This document shows, piece after piece, positions 46,838 through 58,700 of a stretch of DNA of 64,000 bases; the first letter of the stretch is position 1; the number at the start of each line of letters is the position of its first letter. Source of the DNA: Volvox africanus. Taxonomy: Eukaryota; Chlorophyta; Chlorophyceae; Chlamydomonadales; Volvocaceae. The DNA lies in contig BSDZ01000041.1 in NCBI GenBank assembly GCA_030268105.1, positions 1-64,000 on the forward strand. The letters are read 5' to 3'. Below the pieces are notes generated by a model. It made no database searches and was not told where the DNA came from. It saw only the letters and a list, made by a program, of their open reading frames with translations. The translations under genes were made by a program, and so were the position numbers.

Positions 46838-46848
46838 AGCCCTATATA

Positions 46849-47664
46849 TGTTGTACCACTGTTTGATCGTCGCCCATGCAGAGGTAGACTCGAGTCCACC
46901 GAAGTATGAGCAAACGTGACATAAGCATACTAGTGTGATATATCCGCGTATATCTAGCTAGATTAACATCCCTCACCGTTACTTGTGGCATCACGCTGTC
47001 AGTCACGTACGTTTGACGTAGAGTCAACATCGATGCAGGACATCATTATGGCATAATCCATCAAGTAATAATATTCGATATATTATTGCATCATTGGTAT
47101 CATGGATAAGGCGTGCACAAGGGAATGCGATGCTTATGATAGTTAGTTAGTTAGAATAGCGATATTCGGACCTTCGCACCTTACATACGTTGCAACCATT
47201 TATCTCATGAATTACGCAATAATCAAAAGAGTGCTTTGCTAGTACTCACACTTGGGATCGGGATCCAGTGTGACTTGTACTGCACATCAGCATCGCAAGC
47301 ATGATAGGTGTGAGGACGGCCGCCTAGAGACCGATGTCTAATCAAGTACTACTTTGGATAAGTACTATACGCATACTTATCTCCATTCTATATACATACA
47401 TACGTTCTATCTATTAAAGATTGGCCTGAGCAATTTCTGCATAGCACCATCAGCCGTATGATGAACGCTGCCCGCGGGGTCTGACGGCCGACTACCCTTT
47501 GGCAATTGTAAATCGTTGTAAGTTGAATCTTTCCTTGCTCTGAAGTCTTCCACTGTCACACTACTCGCATCTGTGTGCTTTGCTGTTTGCTAGCACCTCG
47601 GCACTATAAGCTAACACTCAGACGTGCAGGTTTAGTGCATGAGCGAAGAAGAAGGGATACAACA
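46849..47664 (+). mobile_element. Solo D-type LTR, TSD ATATA
   Basis: 816 bp, TGTTGTACCACTG ... GGGATACAACA, flanked by ATATA on both sides (46844-46848 and 47665-47669), with no internal element sequence. It resembles the D 3' LTR at 61807 over its first half (for example TATATCTAGCTA near 46955). A solo LTR with an intact target duplication is the usual product of recombination between the two LTRs of one element. Confidence 0.9.
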
Positions 47665-47886
47665 ATATATACGACAGAGATACAGCAGTGGCCCTGCTTG
47701 GAAACTCACAAGCTCTACCTGCTGGCCCTGCTTGGAAACATGTGGTGCGTATAGTCCTGCGTACATCACAGCTGAGCAAGCATGCAGGGTGTAGCTAGGT
47801 GCAGCGTGTCTTCATGACGTGTGTATGTGAAAACAACAGCCTATACGAGATGGGGTAATAGCATGCACGTACCTGGCTCTCCCTCA
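47665..47886. other. Host DNA right of the solo LTR
   Basis: 222 bp without a gene. A GGCCCTGCTTGGAAAC motif occurs twice (near 47691 and 47722). Confidence 0.5.
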
Positions 47887-47917
47887 CTGTGGTATGACTG
47901 TAGTTTCATGCTGGACA
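47887..47917. repeat. 31-bp direct repeat, copy 2
   Basis: Exact copy of 45618-45648, directly followed by the truncated C element. Confidence 0.9.
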
Positions 47918-49558
47918 ACCCTTAACCGCCGTCAGGCGCGTTGGTTGGAATACATGGCACGTTTCAACTTCACCTGGGAGCATCTCTCCGGATCCCTCAA
48001 TGTTGCCGATGCATTGAGTCGCCATCCATCCCTGCATGCCGTGAATTTCTGTGGTCACTCAGCGTCAATCTGATGCCTCTGAGGTCACTACCTCTGGCTT
48101 TGCACAGCGCATTGTGCAGGGATATGTCTCTGACTCCTGGTTTAAGGATGCCCGCAATTTTGAGCCCTATAAGCAGGAGCGTGGCCTATGGATCCGTACT
48201 GATGGTGAACGTCGCCAGATTGTCGTGCCTAACGACGACCTTCTTCACCGGGATATCCTTGCTCGCTTGCATATGGACCCCCTGGCTGGACACGTGGGTG
48301 TTACCCGCTTGGTGGAGCTAGCACGTCGCCATTTCTGGTGCTCCTCCTTGGCCCAGGATGCTGCTCACTTTGTGCAGCAGTGTGACGATTGCCAACGCTC
48401 TAAGCCCCTTTCCGGTAAACAAGCAGGGTTGCTTCAACCCTTGCCGATTCCGGTGGCTCCCTGGGAAAGCGTTTCCCTTGATTTTGTTGTTGGTCTTCCT
48501 CCGTCTGAGGGGGGGAACGATGCCGTGCTCGTCATGGTTGATCGTTTGACCAAGATGGTGCACCTACCACCACCTCGGTGACTGCAGAGCAGACGGCTCG
48601 TCTGTTCTTTGATAATGTCGTGCGTTTGCATGGCATACCCAAATCGGTCATTTCTGATCGTGGGCCCCAGTTCGGTGGCAAGTTCTGGGCATCCCTGGGT
48701 GACCTTGTCAATGTTCGCGTGAACCTTTCCACTGCATACCATCCCCAAACGGATGGGCAGACGGAACGCATGAACCGCACCTTTGGTGACATGCTGCGTA
48801 CTTACGCTGGCAATAACCCTCGCGCGTGGGATACTTTTCTATCTGCTGCTGAGTTTGCCATGAACAATGCTGTTAACCGGTCTACGGGACAGTCTCCGTT
48901 CTTCTTGAACTATGGCTTCCACCCCGCAATTCCACTGGCTCGGGAGTTGGATGTGCCTGCCCCAGCTACCAAAGCTTTCGTGAGGTCATACAACGACCGC
49001 ATGACTGAAGCTAAGCACCTCCTTGAGGTTGCACAGCAGCGTACCACTGCGTACTACAACCGTGGTAAGAAGGAAACCACCTTCAAGCCTGGTGATTCCG
49101 TACTCCTCAGTACTAAAAACCTACGGCAACTTGCCACAGGTCCGCGCAAACTTTTGCCGCGTTGGATGGGACCTTACCCTGTGAAACGCATGGTTGGTCA
49201 GGCAGCGGCCGAGCTTGTCCTTCCCGCGAATATGCGTATTCACCCCACCTTCCACGTGTCTCTGCTGCGTCCTTACAGGGCAGTACCAGATACGTTGGTT
49301 ACCAATGGATCCAATATTTCCTCTGGAAACCCTGGGACCAGTCCTGATGGACCGCTACCAGTAGATTGGTTGAACAACGAACCACTCTACTCGGTTGCGC
49401 GTATTCTTGACTACCGTGCTCACCGTATCGGGAAGAAACGAAAACGGCTGGTGCACGAGTACCTTGTCAAGTGGAAGGGTTATTCTTCCGACCAAAACAG
49501 CTGGGAACCTGCGCAGAACTTTACCCCTGACCTGATCCCTGATCTTGAAGCAGCTTGA
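47918..49558 (+). pseudogene. C pol remnant (RNase H end, integrase, chromodomain)
   Basis: Integrase HHCC (HMDPLAGH ... CDDCQRSK, near 48270-48410), catalytic motifs SLDFVV (near 48476), ISDRGPQF (near 48650) and TDGQTER (near 48750), a GPY-like region, and a chromodomain near 49387-49520 (YSVARILDY, EYLVKWKGY, NSWEPAQNF) with all three cage aromatics. Frameshifts lie near 48048 (between RNase H tail and integrase) and near 48570 (between the first catalytic Asp and TAEQTAR). The 48578-49558 part is open. RT and protease are missing. Confidence 0.88.
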
Positions 49559-49609
49559 GCCCGTGCACGAGGGTGCTGCAAGGACGCCGCGTCCTAAAGG
49601 GGGAATAGT

Positions 49610-49917
49610 TGTTCTATTACGGTACCGGCCTTAGCTCCTTGCTAAGTAAGTAGCCCGTGGCTACACCCTCTATGTGCATATATAGAGGCTAAGGGTTGCA
49701 TGCCCTAGTGCAACTGTGACACTGTCACTGGTAGACTCAGTTGAGTTCGGTTTCACTAGTTGATCATATGTATTTCCTTAATACATACCCACGTTTTCTC
49801 TTCCTTAGAGATAACGGCTCTTTATGGAGGCTTTCCGTACTGAGCTCAGAGTATCTATGCTCTGCTCTTCCTATCAACCGGTAGTTATCACTACCACTAG
49901 TTTGAGGTGATACAACA
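49610..49917 (+). repeat. C 3' LTR (308 bp)
   Basis: TGTTCTATTACGG ... GGTGATACAACA. Only one copy is in the window. The next bases, GGCGG, would be the right half of its target duplication. Confidence 0.82.
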
Positions 49918-51686
49918 GGCGGAACTGTTGCGGAGCCTGAGGTTAATTTCGCTTTAGCGGCGTTGGTCCGCCAAAATGAAGAACCCAAGCTAATTGGGCG
50001 CAAAGAAACTGATCGGATGATACGGAAAGGCGCCCATGTGTTGCTTGTGAGGCCACGGGTGCAATCAAATGCTACCACCGCGCAGTCCACCGTGAAGGAT
50101 CTTGAGGTCGAAGCCCTGATGCTGATGTCTTTCACGACATCCCAGGGCTCCCACCTATGCGACCTGTTGACCATACGATCCCTCTTGTGCCCGGAGCACA
50201 ACCCGTTTCACGACCTATGTACAGGTTAAGCCCATTGGAGCTGGATGAGGTGAAACGGCAAGTGGGGGATCTGCTCGCAAAGGGTATGATTTGGCCCAGC
50301 ACATCGCCATATTCTGCGCCGATATTGTTTGTCGGTAAGAAGGATGGAACGTTGCGGATGTGCATTGATTATCGGGGCTTGAATGCGACCACGATTAAAA
50401 ATTGCTACCCTTTGCCGCGCGTCGATGACCTGCTCGATAAGTTGAAGGGCTAAGCTTATTTTTCCTCAATTGATCTTCAACAAGGGTATAATCAGATTCG
50501 CATTGCTGCTTCTGATATTCCGAAACCGCTTTCTGGACCCCCTTTGGTCACTTCGAGTACACGGTCTTGTCGTTTGGACTTACTAATGCGCCCGCCACAT
50601 TTCAAGCAGTGATGGATCGCATGTTCAGACCGTATATCGACAGGTTCGTCGTCTGTTATTTGGACGATATTTTAATATATTCCAAAACGCGCAAGGAGCA
50701 CCTGAAGCATCTCGAGCTCGTGCTTGAGGTGATGAAGCGGGAGCAATTGTTTGCTAAACTTGCCAAGTGTTTTTGGGCGCAGCCTCAGGTGGAGTATTTG
50801 GGCCGCATCGTGTCGGCCACTGGAATAAGGATGGACCCACGGAAGGTAGCTGTGGTTCACGAATGGCCCGCACCTCAGAACCTCACCGAACTACGCCAGT
50901 TCTTAGGTTTGACCAACTACTTCCGTAAATTTATTAATAAATACTCCATTATTGCGGCCCTGCTTACAAATCTGATGAAGAAAGGATGTTTTGCATCTCT
51001 AGAGGCCTGGACACCCGTGTGCCAGCGGGCAATCGAAGAGCTCAAGCAAATCGTCGCCGACGATGTTACCCTCTCTTTTCCTGATTACTCGTTGCCGTTT
51101 CATGTTGAAGTAATATCGGATGCTTCCCTGCATGGAAGCGGCGCTGTATTGTTGCAGGAAGGACGACCGATCGCCTTCACGAGTAAGAAATTCTCCAGTG
51201 CAGAGACCCGCTACACGACCGGAGAGCAGGAGCTGTTGGCAGTTCTACATGCTTTAAAGGAATGGCGTTGTTACCTCGAAGGCCGCCCTTTTACATTGAA
51301 GACCGATCATAAACCGCTGACATTCTTACAGAGTGTCCCCACGCTCAACCGACGACAAGCCCGGTGGATGGAGTATCTATCTCGTTTCGACTGTACATGG
51401 GAGTATATCGCTGGCAGAATTAATATTGCTGACGCCCTCAGTCGACATCCATCGTTACATGCTGCGATCCTGGCAGCACCGGTTACTCGTTCGCGCAGTC
51501 AGGAGGTGCCGATAGCAGCGGACCTCACGCAACGACTCAAGATGGCGTAGGAGGTGGATCCATGGTTTGCTTCACCAAGTAATGTGCACAAGCGCAACAA
51601 TTTGTGGCTGCGGATGGATGGTTCGACCACACAAATCGTCGTGCCGAACGACGATGCTTTGCGCTACGATATTCTTGCTCGGTTCC
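49918..51686 (+). pseudogene. D pol remnant 1 (protease end, RT, RNase H)
   Basis: Plus-strand pol close to family A. It begins in the protease-RT linker (LIGRKETDRMIRKGAHVLL), then RT with CIDYRGLN (near 50365) and YLDDILIYS (near 50655), and RNase H with VISDAS and TDHKPL (near 51115 and 51302). Damage: frameshift near 50130, TAA at about 50452 (GGC TAA GCT), a frameshift near 50525 in the TAFRTPFGH region, and TAG near 51548. The 327-codon piece 50567-51550 is open and contains the RT active site. It is interrupted at 51686 by E, then continues at 52545. Confidence 0.87.
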
Positions 51687-52544
51687 TAAAACCTTAAGTT
51701 CGGGGGATAATTGTTGTGCTATGGTTCGTTTCCCGCCGATGCGTAGGTTGATGCGACCCTACAAGGCAAAGTGCTATCTTGATGAACGCATGAACCATCA
51801 ATGCATATGAATGAACTTGCATGATATAAATGTATTCGTATATATTTATATATGCATTTGGCATGTTATCATTATCCATCGCGACATCGCATCATGGCAA
51901 ATCCGCCTAACATGCATGAAACCCCAAATCATTGAAGTGCACATTATGCTCGTGCTATGAAACGATAAGTAATATTATCTGATATAATATTCCTTCATTA
52001 CAGCACACGTTGAGAGCGCCGCACTCGTCGCGATGCATGCCTTGCAACCAAATATCGTTATTCGGACCCTTGCATCATGCGAATGCCGGAAAGGCTTATA
52101 CGTTGTTATGTGTGGACATTGCCTATATGCAGTAGGGTTGTCACACTTAGGATCGGCCTCCTAGTGTGAATCGTACGACATTGCGATGCTGCGAGTATAA
52201 CAGATGCGAGGACGGCTAAGCAAGATAAGATATTCAACACCGGAGAACACTCGTGTGTTCTACATTATTATTGCTATACGCTATTCTACTTAGCCCGAGC
52301 TAAGCCTAAACTTCGCTATTCAGCGCTGCGTGATGATTGCTTGCTTCCGGCGCTGACGGCGATTGCGTCCATTGCACCGCTTTGATCTGTAAGACTGTAA
52401 GTTATATCTCTTGTTGTTTGAAGTCTTCCGCTGTCTCTGTTTGCTCGCGCTTGCTTTGCTGTACTTGTAAGTGCTCGCGCATTGGTGTCGCAAGTCTTCA
52501 GACGCGCAGATACTGATGAGCAAACACGAAGGAGAGGTACAACA
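51687..52544 (+). mobile_element. Element E: A-type LTR with 25-bp internal stub
   Basis: LTR at 51712-52544 (833 bp, TGTTGTGCTATGG ... GAGAGGTACAACA), preceded by only 25 bp of its element (51687-51711) including the polypurine tract CGGGGGATAAT. Host D integrase resumes with CCACG right of the LTR. On the left, host sequence stops at GGTTCC, so the 5' LTR, nearly all internal sequence and a few host bases have been deleted. Confidence 0.85.
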
Positions 52545-52794
52545 CCACGAGGACCCGTTAGCAGGACATCCTGGAAGCACGCCATTGGCAGAGCTAGTCC
52601 GACACTCATTTTGGTGGCTGCGCGTGTTGAAGGATGCGGAAAACTTCGTGCAAAGGTGCAGTTTATGTCAGTGCAATAAAGCACTATCCGGTAAGGGCCA
52701 GGGTTTGTTACAACCTTTACCTATACCAGATGCCCCTTGGGAAAGTGTTTCTATGGACTTTGTAGTCGTGCTGCCCAAAACTGAGGGGGGATAC
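52545..52794 (+). pseudogene. D pol remnant 2 (integrase start)
   Basis: Encodes [24 protein letters not shown] and SMDFVVVLPKTEGG, the integrase zinc finger and first catalytic Asp. It is interrupted at 52794 by element F, with GATAC duplicated. The same integrase stretch occurs a second time at 60450-60700, so D carries a partial internal duplication. Confidence 0.85.
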
Positions 52795-53300
52795 TGTTGT
52801 GCAACGGTTCGTTTCCCGCCGATGCGTAGGTCGATGCGATGCTACGAGGTGAAGTGCTATTTTGATGAACGCATGAACCATCAATGCATATGAATGAACT
52901 TGCATGATATAAATGTATTCGTATACATTTATATATGCATTTGGCATGTCACCATTACCCATCACGACATCGCCTCATGGCAAATCCGCCTAGCATGCAT
53001 GAAATCCCGAACGATCAAGAAGTGCATTATGCTCGTGCTACGAAACGATAAGTAATATTATTTGATATAATATTACTTCATTACAGCACACGTTGAGAGC
53101 ACCGCACCCGTCGCTATACATGCCTTGCAACCGAATATCGTTATTAGGACCCTTGCATCATGCGAATGCCGGAAAGGCTTATCCGTTGTTATACATGGAC
53201 ATCGCCTATACGCAGTAGGGTTGTCACACTTAGGATCGGCCTCCTAGTGTGAACCATACGACATCACGATGCTGCGAGTATAACAGATGCAAGGACGGCT

Positions 53301-53370
53301 ATTATGGTTGTGGTTATGGTTGTGGTTATGGTTATGGTTATGGTTATGGTTATGGTTATGGTTATGGTTA
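53301..53370. repeat. (GGTTAT)n hexamer repeat
   Basis: About 11 hexamer units, the first few alternating GGTTGT and GGTTAT, then pure GGTTAT. It is not one of the common telomere sequences (TTTAGGG, TTAGGG). Confidence 0.92.
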
Positions 53371-53791
53371 CTCCACCCTTGCGGGCTGGCATGTATTATG
53401 GGGATCTCCGGGATTTTTAACTGAGTGGGCATGCTTACCTCAGCGTCTTTATCTGAGGCCGCTAGAGATCACCTTTTTTTTGGTTACGCAGAGTTTCCTT
53501 GCTCTCTTTGGCCCCTATGCATGTGCCAGCCCCTTCGGATGTTCTGGCATTTAGGTGGGTGTCAAACCACCCCGCACCATCAGCCCGGTTTCAGGCCTCA
53601 GATGCGCACTTCACAGGCTCTGCATTTAACCGCCAGGGGCGGATTTGGACCCATCTCCGTAGAATCGAGCTATCCAAGCTGCATTCTCCCTACGCCATTT
53701 TGCCCCGACCCAGATTCGAAATGTGGACTTTGTGGTCGCATGCTCGGATCCTTAGGGAATGGCCTTGAGAGGCGGATTGCTGGTGAGGAGA
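53301..53791. mobile_element. 491-bp insertion with (GGTTAT)n edge, 3-bp repeat GCT
   Basis: Sequence foreign to the LTR, flanked by GCT (53298-53300 and 53792-53794). It begins with about 70 bp of GGTTAT/GGTTGT hexamers (53301-53370). The rest has unbiased composition and an open plus-strand frame (53425-53796) with a Cys pattern CPDPDSKCGLCG near 53705. This could be a truncated non-LTR element with a microsatellite tail (minus strand), or filler DNA from break repair. I do not recognise the family. Confidence 0.7.
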
Positions 53792-54116
53792 GCTAAGTAA
53801 GAGAAGACATTCGATACCGGAGAACACTCGTGTGTTCAATATTATTATACGCTCTTCTACTTAGCCCGAGCTAAGCCTGAACTTTGCTTATCACCGCCGC
53901 GTGATGATTGCTTGCTTCCGGCGCTGATGGCGATTACGTCCATTGCATCGCTTCGGTCTGTAAGATTGTAAGTTATATCTCTTCTTGTCTTGAAGTCTTC
54001 CGCTGTCTCTGTTTGCTCTCTCTTGCCTTGCTGTACTTGCAAGTGCTCGCGCATCGGTGTCGAAAGCCTTCAGACGCGCAGATACTTATGAGCAAACCCG
54101 AAGGAGAGGTACAACA

Positions 54117-54582
54117 AATTGGTATCGAGACAGGTTCGTTGCCTAACTGTCTCTTTGTGTCAAATCGGAAGTAGGTTCTCTCTATGGCGAGTTCCAGAGA
54201 CGAACCACGAGGACCACTAGATACCTTCGCCGAAGGCCTAGGCCGCGCCGTATTGGACGCAGCTGCTTCCGGTTTGTAATCGTTTGATTGCTTTTGTCTA
54301 GATTGCTGCACTTGTTGTGTACGTGTACGCTCTGAGTCGCAGGTAATCTCAGCACTCCGGCATTGCTTGCCACAACGACTGAGACTGGCTTTCGTCCGGA
54401 CCAGTTGGCGACTCTTATCGCCCAAACTACGGAGATTAAGACTCAGCTGGGCAAGTACCTGCTGACTTTGCTAAATCTTCTCAAGAGTACTGTCGGTAGG
54501 CTCACCGAATCGTTTTGTTCTCTTACCTTTGCGATAGAAGTCGTCTTCTATTACGCAATCCTAGGGTATTGCTTCGTGTTCC
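54117..54582 (+). other. F 5' leader with primer binding site
   Basis: Primer binding site 54120-54134 (TGGTATCGAGACAGG), three bases after the LTR. No supported gene; the 84-codon frame at 54363-54617 starts with TTG and has no ATG. Confidence 0.72.
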
Positions 54583-55799
54583 ATGTCTGCGGAACGCGAC
54601 GATACGCCGCTCACTAGCTTAGCTAGCCAACCCGAATTTGTTGCGGCTGCTAGAGCTCCGGATAGAGGTCTTGAGACTGTTGGCACGCGAGCCACTCAAG
54701 AGCCCCTTGTCCTTCAGACCCCTGCCCACTTAATTGTGCCGCATTCAGCAGTTAATACGAATATGGATAACACTGCTGGTTCTACCGTTACCTCAATTGC
54801 AAGGGCACGCTGCCATTCCTGAGGTGATAAGATTGACAATTCCCGTTCCTAGGCTTAATATCTCGCTGGGAGAAAAGACACCAGGTCCTAGCATAGCCGA
54901 TGCAACTCGTGTGTACGTGCGCGATGCTAAAAAGTATCTCCAGGCTGTTCATGGTGGTGATAATGATGGTATCAGGTGTCTGTTCGTTGGTAACACCCTC
55001 GAGGGCTCAGCGAAGGACTGGCATCACAAATGGACCACCGCCCGGATCGAATATACTTTTGAGGAGTTGATTTCTGCTCTGCTCGCACGGTTCACTACTG
55101 AGGTGCAAGCACGTGATGTGGAGGCTCGCAAGGTTTTGGCAGCCGGTACCTATCACATGCGTCGGGGTGAAAATGTACCTGCGTACCAGTCACGCTTCGA
55201 AGCACTAGTGACCCCCATTGCTGACCTCACCGAGAACGAGCGTGTCTTTTGGTTTAAGCGAGGCCTGATGAAACTTTTGGCTAAATGGTGCGCTACTGAC
55301 TTGTCTGGGGTGCCGTTCAAGTCATACAATGCCTTGGTCACATTTGCTAAAGGGACAGAGGTACGACTCCTTGCCGGTGAAGAAGAAGTCAAGTGCAAAT
55401 ACCGTGCAAGTGCAGGATCCGCTTGGGGAAGCTGTAGCTCTAGACCAGGAACTTGGAGCGACCCGCCCCGCGCCTACTGCCACGATGTGACGCAGCAACC
55501 GGCAACGCAAGGCGCGCGGGGGCACTAGCTCAGGTGTCCACGGGTCAGGAGGAGCAGGTCCGAGCTCGGACCCAGCTAAGAGCAGGAAGCGTGGTGGTGC
55601 GCCGTCGTTGGCAGCCGCACAGCGCTCTCACCCCAATGTGAAGCGGACTTGCGCGGATGACTCATTTATGCCAAAATGGAATTGCAATCGTTCCGAGTTC
55701 GAGCGTCGGAAAGCGGCCAATGTTTGTCTACAGTGCACGGAGAGCCATCCTACCAAGGATTGCCCGTTGCTGCCGCCGTTTGTACCTCAGCCGAAATAG
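54583..55799 (+). pseudogene. F gag, frameshifted
   Basis: Starts at ATG 54583. A frameshift near 54790 follows MDNTAGSTVTSIA; the capsid-like region is open in 54734-55528 (KKYLQAVHGG, EYTFEELISALLARF). A further shift lies near 55400. The zinc knuckle CLQCTESHPTKDC (C-x2-C-x3-H-x4-C) sits near 55724-55762. The stop is TAG 55797-55799, followed in frame by pol. The Lys codon AAG is present where element A has TAG. Confidence 0.87.
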
Positions 55800-58700
55800 G
55801 GGCTTGCCCGGGTTCCTGTGGAGGGGGCACCGCCCGGGATTTCTGAACTAACACGTGGTCGGTGGTCATCCTTACGGCCAGCAATGAAGGCATTGTTGCC
55901 TTGCGTACTTGGACACATCGAGCGAGTCATTGCACTACGCATCACGCTTGACGGACGCACGGGACTTCTCTGCTTCGATCCGCTGTGTAATTTGTTTACA
56001 CCTCGCCGTCCCCTGTCGTCTATCGATCTGTCTAACCACGTGGTTTTGTTCATCCCCTCGTCTCTGCGTGAGATGTCGGAACAGTTGGCCGTACACAGGA
56101 GATGTAGGCGTCAATATCCAGGCACCACCGCATGTGTATTACTCCCTGCTTTCTGTCGGCGCAAGGCAGAGGCATCGTTAAGGGGTACGCGGTGTGTCCA
56201 CCGGTTCGAGCCGGGCACCGTTTTGTTTAACGGTGTGGATAGGGAGGGTACGCTGGCTCCGTGGCCAGGGACATCCTACTCGGTTGACGTTTGGTACAAG
56301 GCTCCTGATGAGGGTTCCGTAAGTTCAGAACCCGCCCTAAGTGCACTGACGTTATCTGCCGGGCAGTCGCTCGTAGATAACCGTGTCCCGGTGATTCAGA
56401 TCGGTTTGAACGGCCGTACCCTGAAGGCACTCGTTGACACTGGTGCCAGCGACGACTTCATCTCTGTCGCAGAGGTGAATGCGCTGGGGTTGACCCCAGA
56501 GTCGTCTGATTGTCCACAGGTTACCCTCGCCGACGGGGGTAAGCATCCCATCGTGGGCAGGATCACCCTTAGCCTATCGTTAGGCCCTTCACGTGTAGTG
56601 ACCCGGCCGTACGTGCTGCAGGGCTTAGCAGAGACTGCACCGTACATAATGGGGTCTTCGACATTATGACAGTACCATGCGTGCATCGACATGGAGGCCG
56701 CAACCCTGCATATGTGCAAGGGTACTCTGTCGATTAAGGTACCTTTCCTGTCGTTCGAACATGTCACGCCAGAGGGGGGCAAAGCTGAGGCGGTGCCTAT
56801 GGTTAATTTCGCCGTGACCGCAATGGCCGCGCAAATCGAACCAGAGCTAGTCGGGCGTAAGGAAGCTGTCCGTTCGTTACGGAAGGGTGCCCACGGACTG
56901 CTTTTGAGGCCACAGGTGGGCTGTTGTGCCACCACCGCGCAGATTTCTGTGGATCCTGAGGTTGAGGCTCTACTGTCGCAGTATGAGGAGTCTTCAAAGA
57001 TATCCCTGGGCTGCCACCTATGCGTCCTGTTGATCACACAATCCCTCTCATGCCTGGAGCGCAGCCTACGGCCCGGCCAATGTACAGGTTGAGTCCATTG
57101 GAGCTGGATGAGGTGAAGCGCCAGGTGACGGATTTGCTCGCAAAGGGTATGATACGCCCCAGCACATCCCCGTATTCTGCACCGATTCTGTTTGTCGGTA
57201 AGAAGGATGGGACCTTGCGCATGTGCATCGATTACCGGGGTTTGAATGCGAGTACAGTGAAAAATCGCTACCCTTTGCCACGCGTTGACGACCTGTTGGA
57301 TAAGCTGAAGGGTTCGGCTTATTTTTCCTCGATTGACTTACAACAGGGCTATAATCAGATTCGCATCGCTGCCTCTGATATTCCGAAAACCGCTTTTCGG
57401 ATGCCCTTCGGTCACTTCGAGTATACGGTCTTATCGTTTGGTTTGACTAATGCCCCTGCGACGTTTCAGGCGGTCATGGACCGCATGTTTAGGCCGTTTA
57501 TCGACAGGTTCGTTGTTTGCTACCTGGATGACATCTTGGTTTATTCTAAGACATGCGAGGAGCACTTGGAGCATCTTCGGCTCGTGCTCGTCGTTATGAG
57601 GCGGGAGCAATTGTTTGCTAAACGCGCCAAATGCTTTTGGGCACAGCCTCAGGTGGAATATTTGGGCCACATTGTGTCGGCCACCGGTGTGAAGATGGAC
57701 CCGTGGAAGGTTGCCGTGGTTCACGATTGACCCGCGCCTCAGAAACTCACGGAGCTGCGTAAGTTCCTTGGCTTGACCAATTATATCCGAAAGTTCATTG
57801 AAAAATATTCCATCAATGCCGCCCCGCTTACTAACTTAACTCGCAAAGGCGTTTTCATTTCGCTCAAGTCGTGGACGTCGCAATGCCAGCAGGCATTCGA
57901 AGAGCTGAAGCGAACCGTTGCCGAAGATGTCACCCTCGCATTCCCTGACTACTCGTTGCCGTTTCGTGTTGAGGTGGTGTCTGATGCCTCAGTATTTGGA
58001 AGCGGCGCTGTATTGTTACAGGAAGGGTGACCGATCACCTTCACGAGTAAGAAGTTTTCTGGTGCGGAGATTCACTACACCACCGGGGAACAGGAGCTTC
58101 TGGCAGTGCTGCATACTTTAAAGGAGTGGCGCTGTTACCTCGAGGGACGCCCATTTACTTTAAAGACTGACCACAAGCCCCTAACGTTTTTGCAAAGCGT
58201 TCCGACGTTGAACCGCCGTCAGGCTAGGTGGATGGAATACCTAGCTAGGTTCGACTGCACCTGGGAGTATATTTCCGGTAAACTTAATATTGCCGATGCT
58301 CTCAGTCGACATCCGTCACTACACGCTGCAATTTTGGCAGCGCCCGTCTTGCGACCGCGAAACGAGGAGGTGCCGATCGCGATGGACCTCGTGGAGCGGT
58401 TGAAGGTGGCCTACAACGCAGATGCCTGGTTCTCGGAGCCGGCTAATGTGGAAAACCTTCGCAAGCAGAATGGCCTTTGGCTACGGACGGAGGGTGCAGC
58501 TACACAAATCGTCGTTCCGAACGACGACGCGCTATACTACGATATCCTTGCGTGGTTCCACAAGGACCCGTTAGCAGGACACCCTGGTAGCAAGCGGTTG
58601 GTTGAGTTGGTGCAACGTTCATTCTGGTGGTCTCGCTTGGCTAAGGATGCGGCGAACTTCGTACAGACATGCAGTCTGTGCCAGCGCAATAAGGCTTTGT

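Larger units (their letters stand above)
47918..49917 (+). mobile_element. Family C LTR retrotransposon, 5'-truncated
   Basis: Third family, plus strand. It starts abruptly inside RNase H ([16 protein letters not shown]) and continues through integrase and chromodomain to a polypurine tract (AAAGGGGGAATAGT, 49596-49609) and a 308-bp 3' LTR. The sequence after the LTR is D pol, so C had inserted into D. Its own 5' half and the D sequence to its left are gone, replaced by host DNA ending in the 31-bp repeat. Confidence 0.88.
52795..54116 (+). repeat. F 5' LTR, interrupted
   Basis: A-type LTR of about 831 bp plus the 491-bp insertion at 53301-53791. The 12-bp-arm palindromes are kept (near 52910-52940 and 53050-53080), with changed loops. 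Confidence 0.9.

Noticed and set aside
49764..50201. Long minus-strand frames opposite pol (for example 49764-50201, 31148-31687, 56396-57037)
   Set aside because: They are antisense shadows of conserved pol coding sequence without recognisable domains.
53301..53370. (GGTTAT)n as a relic telomere
   Set aside because: The unit is not a known telomere repeat and it sits at the edge of a 491-bp insertion with a 3-bp direct repeat, so a transposon tail or filler is more likely.
53244..53432. His-Asn repeat protein on the minus strand at 53244-53432
   Set aside because: It is only the translation of the (GGTTAT)n hexamer repeat.
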